From Solirubrobacterales bacterium (GTDB lineage: Bacteria > Actinomycetota > Thermoleophilia > Solirubrobacterales > Solirubrobacteraceae), in contig DAHUYQ010000037.1 of assembly GCA_027315115.1 (NCBI GenBank), positions 1-36,320 of the forward strand: a stretch of 36,320 nt of DNA, in the 5' to 3' direction. The notes beneath the pieces are model-generated. The model was not told where the DNA came from, ran no database searches, and saw only the letters and a program-made list of their open reading frames with translations. A program made the translations under genes and the position numbers. Positions 7,718-14,482 of this stretch are shown here, in pieces (positions within the stretch are counted from its first letter, which is position 1; the number at the start of each line of letters is the position of its first letter).

Positions 7718-9405
7718 GCCGCCCGCGCTCCCGCGAGCAGGCTCGCGATCGCGGCAGCGCCCTCGCTCGGCAGCAGCGCGCCGCCGTGGCCGCCGAGCAC
7801 GCGGGCTGTCTCGGTGGCGAAGTACCAGCCGCCGCTGAGCAGCTCCGCGCAGGGGGCGTCGGCGATCACGCGCCCGTCCGCGAGCAGCACTGCCCTGCTC
7901 GCGCAGGCGGCGGCGAACTCCGGGTCGTGGGTGGCGACGATCACAGCAATGCCCTCTTGCGCGCGAAGCCTCAGTTCCTGCGCCAGCGCGGCCTTGGCGC
8001 CCCTGTCCATGCCTCGAGTCGGCTCGTCCAGGGCAAGCACGGCCGGCGGTTGCGAGGTGTCGGTGACGATCGCGAGCGCAAGCCGCTGGCGCTCTCCGCC
8101 CGAGAGATCGCGGGGATGGCGCTCGCCCAGATCGGATAGACGCGCCCGCGCAAGCGCCCCGGCCGACGCTTCCAGCTCCACGCGCTCGCGCAGGAAGTAG
8201 TCGCCGGGGTTCTGCAGCAACAGCGCGACGCGGCCGGAGCTCTGCACCCTGCCGCGAGTCGGCTTCAGCAGCCCGGCGGCATGGCGCAGCAGCGTCGACT
8301 TGCCCGCCCCGTTTCGTCCCATCAGCGCGATGCTCTCGCCTGGCATGACGCTGAGATCCGCTCCGCGCAGGATCGACGGGCCGTCCGGGAGCTCGTGCCA
8401 GACCCCCCGCATCCGCAGCGCGGGCTCCGGGAGCGACGTGCGACCCAGACCCGCAAGCCTCGCAAGCGCCCGTCGGCGCTCCGGCGCCAAGCCCGGCAAT
8501 GCTGCCGCGCCCGCGGATGCGACCAATTCCGGCGATGCCGCCAAGCCCGCGGCCGGCGTCTGTGGCTCACCGGGCAGCAGCCCGCGCTCGCGCAGGCTCT
8601 TGCGGGCCTGGCGAACGCCGGTGGGCGGCGGCGCGTCCACACAGGCCAGCTCCAGCAGCCGCGCGGCGGGCGTCTGCAGGTGCTCGGCGCTCGCGCTCGC
8701 CCACGTCAGGAAGGAGCGCGGGTCTCCGTCGTGGGCGATGCCGCCCTGCCGCATCGCGATCACGCGATCGGCGACGTGCAGGCAGCGCTCGAGTCGATGC
8801 TCGGCGAGCAGGATCGTCGTCTCCCACTCCTGGTTCAGTCGCCGCAACAGCCCGATCAGCTCCTCGCCGGCGACCGGGTCGAGCTGGGAGGTCGGCTCGT
8901 CGAGCAGCACCAGCCTGGGCCGGCCGGCGAGCGCGGCCGCCAGCGCGACGCGTTGCTTCTCACCGCCGGAGAGCTCGGCGGTGCGCCTGTCGAGAAGCTG
9001 ATCGACGCCGATCGCCAGCGCGACCTCCTCCACCCCGCGCGCGACCTCGTCGGGGCCCTGTCCCCTGCTCTCCAGCGGCATGGCGAGCTCGGCGCGCACC
9101 GAGCTCATCACGAGCTGCGTCTCGGGGTCCTGGAAGAGCACCGCTACGTGCGCGCCGACCTGAGCGGGCCCATGCTCGCGGGTGTCGTGGCCGCAGACGC
9201 TCACACGACCCGAGAAGGAGCCGCCGTGGAAATGTGGCACGAGCCCGCATGCCGCGCGCAGCAGGGTCGACTTTCCATCGCCGGAGAGGCCCGCCAGCAG
9301 GCAGAAATCGCCCTCCTGCACCTCCAGGCAGACGCGGTGCAGGGCGTTTGCGGCGGCGCCGGGATAGCGGTAGCTGACCTGCTCGAAGCTGAGGATGGCG
9401 CTCAT
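7714..9405 (-). CDS. ECF transporter ATPase with two fused ABC domains (EcfA-EcfA')
   Basis: This is the energising subunit of an energy-coupling-factor vitamin importer. The 563-residue product contains two complete nucleotide-binding domains: Walker A GLSGDGKST (39-47), Q-loop FQDPETQLVMSS (91-102), signature LSGGEKQR (145-152), Walker B LVLLDEP (165-171), then in the second half GRNGAGKST (363-371), LSGGERQR (434-441) and VLALDEPTRGMD (456-467). FQDPxxQL in the Q-loop is typical of ECF ATPases. ATG 9405 is chosen because it overlaps the EcfT stop as ATGA and begins MSAILSFEQVSYRYPG; an open frame extends to 9579 but is antisense-like noise. Most ECF systems use two separate ATPases or a homodimer; the fusion is the less common form. 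Confidence 0.93.
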   Translation of the reverse strand: MSAILSFEQVSYRYPGAAANALHRVCLEVQEGDFCLLAGLSGDGKSTLLRAACGLVPHFHGGSFSGRVSVCGHDTREHGPAQVGAHVAVLFQDPETQLVMSSVRAELAMPLESRGQGPDEVARGVEEVALAIGVDQLLDRRTAELSGGEKQRVALAAALAGRPRLVLLDEPTSQLDPVAGEELIGLLRRLNQEWETTILLAEHRLERCLHVADRVIAMRQGGIAHDGDPRSFLTWASASAEHLQTPAARLLELACVDAPPPTGVRQARKSLRERGLLPGEPQTPAAGLAASPELVASAGAAALPGLAPERRRALARLAGLGRTSLPEPALRMRGVWHELPDGPSILRGADLSVMPGESIALMGRNGAGKSTLLRHAAGLLKPTRGRVQSSGRVALLLQNPGDYFLRERVELEASAGALARARLSDLGERHPRDLSGGERQRLALAIVTDTSQPPAVLALDEPTRGMDRGAKAALAQELRLRAQEGIAVIVATHDPEFAAACASRAVLLADGRVIADAPCAELLSGGWYFATETARVLGGHGGALLPSEGAAAIASLLAGARAA

Positions 9406-10307
9406 CTGCCGCGCACCGGGTCGATCCCTCGCCTGCTGATGAAGGGAGCCAGCGTCGCGGCCAGAATCGCCACGCACAGACCGACCGTCGCCGTCGACAC
9501 CGACATTCTCAGCATCGGATAGGCGTCGAAGCGGGCGGCTGCGCCGAAGCATGCCGCGATCGCGATCGCCAGCATGCATCCCGCGGAGGCGGCGAAGGCC
9601 AGGTCGTGTCGCGAGAGCGGGGCTCGCCGGCGGCGCACACGGGTGGCGCCGGCGAAGCCGCGCAGCTCGAGCGTCGCGGCCACGTCAAGCGACCGATCCA
9701 GGGCGCCGCCGACGCTTGCCGCGAGCAGCAGCGCTCGCCGTCGCAGCGACCCGGTCTCCTGCGCGTCGGGGCGGGTCTGCTGTGCCTCCGCGAGCCGCTG
9801 CGAGTCCGCGGCCAGCAGCGGCACCATCCGCAGCGTCAGCGACGCGGTGAGCGCCGAGCGAAACGAGATCCGCCGGCATGCCCCCAGCAGCTCGTCTGGA
9901 TCGACCGCGAGACTGGCCAGGGCGCATATCAGGATCACGATGCTCACCTTCAACGCGATCACGGTCCCGTAGACCAGCGCCTCCAGCGTCAGGTCGCCCT
10001 GCCCGAACGGACCGAGATCGCCAAGCCGCGCGAAGACGGTCAGCCCTTGGCGGGAGACCAGCACGTTTATGAGCACGATCGGAATGCCGATCGCTAGCGC
10101 CAGGCGCAGCGTGCGCGCCACCTGTCGCCCGACGCCGGCCGCGAATGCCGCCAGCAGGCCGGCTGCTCCGATCGCGGCCAGGATCAACGGATGATCGATC
10201 AGCACCACGGCGACCGTCAACGACAGCGCCCAGCAGGCGCCGGCGGTCGCACGCGCAGCGTGAAGCGGGCTCGCCGACGGGCGGTATGAGAGCGCGCCCG
10301 CCCTCAA
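9402..10307 (-). CDS. ECF transporter transmembrane subunit EcfT (CbiQ-like)
   Basis: EcfT couples ATP hydrolysis to toppling of the S component. The 301-residue product has paired hydrophobic segments near the N-terminus (about 20-60), another at 70-90 and 110-140, a long amphipathic region with ACRRISFRSALTASLTLRMV (coupling-helix region), and the late motif RGFAGATRVRRRR, which resembles the Ala-Arg-Gly coupling motifs of the family. The start is TTG 10307, one base after the upstream stop, with no ATG alternative before the first conserved helix. Its stop overlaps the ATPase start as ATGA. Confidence 0.88.
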   Translation of the reverse strand: MRAGALSYRPSASPLHAARATAGACWALSLTVAVVLIDHPLILAAIGAAGLLAAFAAGVGRQVARTLRLALAIGIPIVLINVLVSRQGLTVFARLGDLGPFGQGDLTLEALVYGTVIALKVSIVILICALASLAVDPDELLGACRRISFRSALTASLTLRMVPLLAADSQRLAEAQQTRPDAQETGSLRRRALLLAASVGGALDRSLDVAATLELRGFAGATRVRRRRAPLSRHDLAFAASAGCMLAIAIAACFGAAARFDAYPMLRMSVSTATVGLCVAILAATLAPFISRRGIDPVRGR

Positions 10308-10308
10308 C

Positions 10309-11265
10309 TCAGCCCCCTGCGTCTGGCAGGCCGATCACTTCGCCGCCGGAGCCGTGCGGCGCGATGGCGATCGCGAAGTGGCCGTCCAGCGAGGCGGAGT
10401 CGAACGCGGCGGCGGCCCGCTGCACGCCGGCTTGATCGGTGCCGGTCACGATCCACTCCGACGAGGAGCCCGAGTACTTGGTCGCAGCGATCATCCCGGC
10501 GCCCGCGCCGAGCGTCTGCGCCACCACACCGTTGCTGGCCAGGAGCGCGAGCCGGCTGCCTCCTTCCAGCACGCGCACGTACACACCGCCGGTTGCCGGG
10601 CCTTTTGCGATCGTCCGGGCGGTCGCGGTGCGTGAAAGCTGCGCCCAGGTGCCGACGAGCACTTTGAGGCTGTCTTCTTCTGAGACTTCACCCACGGTCC
10701 CGACCGCCGCGAAGCCGGCGACGATGCCCAGCGAGGTGAATCTGCGAGAGACGGCGTGGCAGGCCGCTGACTGGGGCGAGGCGCATTCGAGGCTGACCGG
10801 CAGGCGCTTGCCGCCGATGCCGTTCAGGAACGGCGCGGGGAAGCTCCCGACCACGGCGGGGATGTGCTCGGACTGACTCCAATCGTGCAGGTCCCACCAG
10901 ATGTGATCGCCGGAGTGCACGACCGTGTCGGCGGCGCCCTTCTGCGCTTCCTCGCCGTTGACGTAATAGAACCAGTCGAGCGGCTTGCCGTATTCGTGAC
11001 TCTCGGAGTGGCCGTCGATGCTCGCGACGAAGCCGCCTCCGTATTCGGTGCCCACCTTCGCGTTGCGCATCAGCAGGCTCATCGGGGTCTCCGCGCCTCC
11101 GACATCGGGCCTGGAGAGCGTGAGCACGGTCTTGGCGCCGAAGTCTTCGGTGACCAGCATGTGCACCCCGGAGGGCGCCGTGCCGGGGCCGATGCCACAG
11201 CCGGCAAGCGCTGCCGCCGCGAGCGATCCCGCGACGGCAGCCAGAAGCGGACGGCGAAGCGACAC
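10309..11265 (-). CDS. Lipoprotein with DUF4430 (transcobalamin C-domain-like) domain
   Basis: A 318-residue exported protein. It has a lipoprotein signal peptide with lipobox LAGC (Cys23). Residues about 35-130 match DUF4430: DWFYYVNGEE (97-106) and SGDHIWWDLHDW (118-129), the aromatic strand and GD-turn of that beta domain. DUF4430 (PF14478) includes the small beta domain of transcobalamin and intrinsic factor. Residues 140-318 form a second, unrecognised region. The start is GTG 11265, with GAGGGG 4-9 nt upstream overlapping the previous stop. Being lipid-anchored and inside the B12 riboswitch operon next to EcfT, it is a good candidate for a surface cobalamin-binding or hand-over factor; that function is inferred. 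Confidence 0.85.
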   Translation of the reverse strand: MSLRRPLLAAVAGSLAAAALAGCGIGPGTAPSGVHMLVTEDFGAKTVLTLSRPDVGGAETPMSLLMRNAKVGTEYGGGFVASIDGHSESHEYGKPLDWFYYVNGEEAQKGAADTVVHSGDHIWWDLHDWSQSEHIPAVVGSFPAPFLNGIGGKRLPVSLECASPQSAACHAVSRRFTSLGIVAGFAAVGTVGEVSEEDSLKVLVGTWAQLSRTATARTIAKGPATGGVYVRVLEGGSRLALLASNGVVAQTLGAGAGMIAATKYSGSSSEWIVTGTDQAGVQRAAAAFDSASLDGHFAIAIAPHGSGGEVIGLPDAGG

Positions 11266-11271
11266 GGCCCC

Positions 11272-11814
11272 TCAGGAATGCCTGCCGGCGTCGCCGACCA
11301 GCGCGCCGGCTTTCTTCTTGACGGGCGTCTTCGGACAGCGCTTGCCGTAGCAGGCGGCCTTGAAGACCAAGGTCTGACCGCTCTTGGGCTTGACGTCGCA
11401 GACGCCTGCGCTCGCTTCCTTGCCGCCGACCAGGACGCTCCAGTACCAGTTCGCGGTGGATTTCGAGCTGAACGGCAGGCTCAAGCCTGCGATCTTGGTC
11501 ACCTCGTAATCGGAGTATTCGGCATCCCAGGTGCCGCCCCAGGCGCCTTTGGTCGCCAGTTGCAGCGCGCCGGCTGCACTCTCACCTGTGCAGGAGCCGC
11601 CGAACCGGTCAACCGGCCTGGAGCTCAACGTCACGATGCGGTTGAGCAGAACCTTGCCGGCAGGCGGCTTGCCCACCACCTCCACTCTCACCTTGACCGG
11701 CTTGGCCTTCGCGCCTGATGCGACCGGCGCGACCAGCGCGCCGGCGCCGCCGAGCGTCAGACATGTGAGCGCCAAGGCTGCTGCAGGGCGCGAGAGGACA
11801 CGACTTCTTGGCAT
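11272..11814 (-). CDS. Secreted DUF4430-domain protein, first gene of the B12 operon
   Basis: A 180-residue protein with a Sec-type signal peptide (residues 1-33, Ala-rich, ending near SGAKA) and a DUF4430-like beta domain: SAAGALQLA, ending in NWYWSVLVGGKEASAGVCDV (122-141), then KSGQTLVF (144-151). The short tail contains Cys155, Cys160 and a run of Lys, so a disulfide is possible. ATG 11814 has the ribosome site AAAGGGG 6-12 nt upstream; the open frame continues to 11985 but that part is the riboswitch. The start lies 41 nt after the B12 box, so translation is probably what the riboswitch controls. A domain of this kind forms the C-terminal half of mammalian transcobalamin; ligand binding here is inferred. 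Confidence 0.83.
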   Translation of the reverse strand: MPRSRVLSRPAAALALTCLTLGGAGALVAPVASGAKAKPVKVRVEVVGKPPAGKVLLNRIVTLSSRPVDRFGGSCTGESAAGALQLATKGAWGGTWDAEYSDYEVTKIAGLSLPFSSKSTANWYWSVLVGGKEASAGVCDVKPKSGQTLVFKAACYGKRCPKTPVKKKAGALVGDAGRHS

Positions 11815-11849
11815 GAGCCACCCCTTTCCACGAGGGCTTGTGGGCTTTG

Positions 11850-12005
11850 GGTCGACGGCAGGTCTCCTGGCTCCCGGGACCACCTTCCGCACCTTCCCGA
11901 GCGGCTCTTGGCCTCTCAGTGGCTCGCTGATCGCGTCGCGGTCGGCATCCCCGGTCACAGTGGCGGGTCCGCGCCGGACTCTCACCGGCTTCCCTTGACC
12001 ACCGA
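11850..12005 (-). promoter_or_regulatory. Cobalamin (B12) riboswitch
   Basis: On the minus strand the three most conserved elements occur in the right order: AAGCCGGTGAGAGTCCGGC (11991-11973), GCCACTGTG (11964-11956), and the B12 box AGCCAGGAGACCTGCCG (11872-11856), which fits the published consensus at every position. It sits immediately upstream of the DUF4430 gene. Downstream, AGCCCAC at about 11845-11839 can pair with GTGGCT beside the ribosome site, so a translational off-switch is plausible; I see no U-rich terminator. The 5' end begins only about 20 nt after the stop of the oxidoreductase gene on the same strand. Confidence 0.95.
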
Positions 12006-12027
12006 CCGTTATTTGGACGGGGAGATC

Positions 12028-13293
12028 CTACTGCTTCGAAGAGGCGATCGCAGCCAGATCGGCCTGCGGATCGGCGAGCGCGGCCTGCTGCTCGGCGCTC
12101 AGCGGCGCGCCGGCCGCGATCATCGCGCCCGCGTGCTCCAGATCCTCCGGGCGCCCCACCGTCAGCGCCGCCTTCACCGAGCCGCCACCGTCCAGGTACC
12201 AGCGCGTGAACTTGCCGTCCTCGTGCGAGCCGCGGAGGATCTCGCTCTCCCAGGAGCGCGCCGGGCCGACGTATTCCAGCTCGGCCCAGTCGCCGAGCAC
12301 CGAGAAGAAGTAGGGGACGACCGTGTGCGGCAAGTCCTGCCCCAGCATGTTGCGCGCCGCGGTCGCGCCATGGTTGAAGGCCACGTCCCAGTGCTCGATG
12401 CGGAGCTGCCCGCCGTGCATCGCCGAGTCGTACTCGCAGATGTCCCCGGCGGCGAAGATGTCCGGCGCCGAGCTGGCAAGCCGCGAGTCGCAGAGTACGC
12501 CTCCGCTCTCCCCGATCCGCAGGCCGGCGGCCCTGGCGAGCTGGACGTCCGGGGCCACGCCGGCGCCGATCACGACCGTCTGCGCGGGCAGCTCGACGCC
12601 GCGTTCGGTGATCACCTTCGCGACCCGCCCGTCTCCCTCGAGCCTGGCCAGCGAGTCCTCGGCATGGAAGGTGATGCCGTGGGACTCCAGCAGCTCGCGG
12701 AAGAAGCGGCCCGCCTGCTCCCCGAACCCGCGTTCCAGCGGCTCGCGCTCCTGCATCACGATGTGGGAGCGGTGTCCCATCATCGCCAGGGAGGCCGCCA
12801 CCTCGCAGCCGATGTAGGAGCCGCCGATGATCACCACGTCCTCCGCGTCGGCCACCGAGCTCCTGATCGCCTCGGCGTTGCCGAGCGTGCGCAGATAGTG
12901 GATCTCCTCCAGGTCGCAGCCCTCGACGTTCAGCCGGCGCACGTTGGCCCCGGTGGCCAGCAGCGCCTTGCCGTACTCGATCTCCTCCTTGTTGGAGAGC
13001 TTGACGGTGTGCGCCGCCGGGTCGAGCTTCATCGCGCTAACGCGCGTGAGGAGCTCGATTCCCGCCTGCTCGTAGTAGGAGGGGTCGTCCACGTAGGACT
13101 CCTCCCGCGCCTCGATGCCGCGCAGGAAGCCCTTGGAGCAGTTGGGCCTGTTGTAGGGCGGGTCGGGCTCGCGGCCGACGATCATCACGCGCCCCTGCGC
13201 TCCCTCCTCGCGCAGCGTGCGAGCGCACTTGGCGGAGGCAAGCCCTCCACCGATCAGCAGGTACTCGACTCTCTGGGAGGCCATGACCTTCAA
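12028..13293 (-). CDS. FAD/NAD(P)-dependent oxidoreductase (ferredoxin reductase/AIF-like)
   Basis: A pyridine-nucleotide-disulfide-oxidoreductase-fold protein of 421 residues. FAD-binding Gly-rich loop YLLIGGGLASAKCARTL (11-27), NAD(P)-binding loop DVVIIGGSYIGCEVAASLAM (about 151-170), and the second FAD motif PDIFAAGDICEY (about 275-286). The redox-active CxxxxC pair of true disulfide reductases is absent, so it resembles reductases of ferredoxin/rubredoxin electron chains. The start may be ATG 13293 or ATG 13284 (MASQRVEYL). No partner ferredoxin or oxygenase lies nearby. It ends about 20 nt before the B12 riboswitch, so its transcript may read into that element. Reduction of cobalamin to cob(I)alamin would fit the context but is only a guess. 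Confidence 0.88.
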   Translation of the reverse strand: MKVMASQRVEYLLIGGGLASAKCARTLREEGAQGRVMIVGREPDPPYNRPNCSKGFLRGIEAREESYVDDPSYYEQAGIELLTRVSAMKLDPAAHTVKLSNKEEIEYGKALLATGANVRRLNVEGCDLEEIHYLRTLGNAEAIRSSVADAEDVVIIGGSYIGCEVAASLAMMGHRSHIVMQEREPLERGFGEQAGRFFRELLESHGITFHAEDSLARLEGDGRVAKVITERGVELPAQTVVIGAGVAPDVQLARAAGLRIGESGGVLCDSRLASSAPDIFAAGDICEYDSAMHGGQLRIEHWDVAFNHGATAARNMLGQDLPHTVVPYFFSVLGDWAELEYVGPARSWESEILRGSHEDGKFTRWYLDGGGSVKAALTVGRPEDLEHAGAMIAAGAPLSAEQQAALADPQADLAAIASSKQ

Positions 13294-13326
13294 TCTACGC
13301 GATGCGCCGCTCGCGCGGGCGGCCGC

Positions 13327-14481
13327 TCAGAGGCCCGGCGGATGACGAACCGACCAGTGGGCCCAGGTCGGGATGTAGGAGAGCAGCCGCCAGCGGGGTC
13401 CTCCCTGTGCGCTGTTCGGTCCTTCGTCGGTGCCACCGCCGACGGTGTCCAGGCGCAGGCCGGCGATCACGATGAAGACGTGCGGGGTCGGCAGATCGGT
13501 GGCATAGATGGTCACCCAGCTTCCCGGGCCGGGCGCGCCCCAGTGGACGTAGTCCTGCGCGAGCGGGTTCTCCCGCACGATTTCGGCAAGCGAGCGCACG
13601 CCCGCCTTGTAGAGCACGTAGTTGACAGTGCTGGAGCAGTCCTCGCTTTGCGCCCCAAGCGGGTCGGGATGGCCCGCCGGGCCGTAGGGCAGGTCCTGGA
13701 GCTCGTTGCCGGCGACGATCATCGCCTGCACAGCCGCGGGCGCGGCTTCGGGGATCAACGCCACGTGGGCATCGCCGCGCAGCAGCCTTGCCTGCTCGCC
13801 CGGCACGTAGAGGACCGGCGTGCGAGTCGCCGACTGGGAGATCGCGCGGACGCCGGTCGCCTCCAGCGCGGGCGAGGCGGCTTCCTGCGGAGCCGCACCG
13901 TTGGCAGCCTGCTCGTTCCCGCGGTACCGGGACGCCCACGACAGGACATCTTCCACGTACCACCAGGCATGGTTGTAGGCATAGATCGCGGCGCGGTAGT
14001 CGCCGGGAGCGCCCGAAGCGCGCAGATAGTTGGCAGCCGAGTAGATCGCGTCCGCCGGGTCCCAGCGATCGGGGCGACCGCCGCCGGCGGCGACTCCGTA
14101 CAGCGCCCAGGTGGAGGCAAGGAACTGCATCGGCCCGCCCGCCCCGGCGGAGTTCTCGGCACCCTCCTGCGTGCAGGACGGGCTCGGATCGCGCCCATGA
14201 TCGCACTCGACCTTGCCGATGCCGGCGAGGATCGCCCAGTCGAGCCCATAGCGCTGCCCGGCGGCGACGTAGAGCCGCAGATACCGCGCGGGGATCTCCG
14301 CCCTGGCAAGCGCGGAGACGTTCGCCTGCGGGCTCGGCGTCGCCGCCTGCGAGGGTCCGCCGCCCGCGAGCGCGATCGCCGCGCCGCCGAGCAGCAGCAG
14401 CGCGAGCGCCATCAGCGCCGCGACGCCGGCGAGCGAGATCGTCAGGCTCCGGCCTAGCATCGACCTGGCGAGCAGCCTCAC
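13327..14481 (-). CDS. Bifunctional peptidoglycan hydrolase: lytic transglycosylase plus NlpC/P60-like (TcpG-like)
   Basis: This 384-residue protein opens the cell wall for a secretion channel. It has an N-terminal membrane anchor (residues 13-40), an SLT-like domain at about 65-180 with GIGKVECDHGR (catalytic Glu92), GGPMQFLASTW (115-125) and YAYNHAWWYV, then an NlpC/P60-like domain with SEDCSSTVNYVLYKAG (Cys282) and TPHVFIVIAG (His334). The same two-domain layout is known in Tn916 Orf14 and pCW3 TcpG. It is last in the channel operon, 1 nt after the VirB6-like stop. The NlpC/P60 half is somewhat divergent around its His. Confidence 0.87.
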   Translation of the reverse strand: MRLLARSMLGRSLTISLAGVAALMALALLLLGGAAIALAGGGPSQAATPSPQANVSALARAEIPARYLRLYVAAGQRYGLDWAILAGIGKVECDHGRDPSPSCTQEGAENSAGAGGPMQFLASTWALYGVAAGGGRPDRWDPADAIYSAANYLRASGAPGDYRAAIYAYNHAWWYVEDVLSWASRYRGNEQAANGAAPQEAASPALEATGVRAISQSATRTPVLYVPGEQARLLRGDAHVALIPEAAPAAVQAMIVAGNELQDLPYGPAGHPDPLGAQSEDCSSTVNYVLYKAGVRSLAEIVRENPLAQDYVHWGAPGPGSWVTIYATDLPTPHVFIVIAGLRLDTVGGGTDEGPNSAQGGPRWRLLSYIPTWAHWSVRHPPGL

Positions 14482-14482
14482 C

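Noticed and set aside
11908..14457. 849-codon plus-strand open frame across oxidoreductase and hydrolase genes
   Set aside because: It has no known motif and lies opposite two clear genes and the riboswitch; high GC produces long antisense frames.
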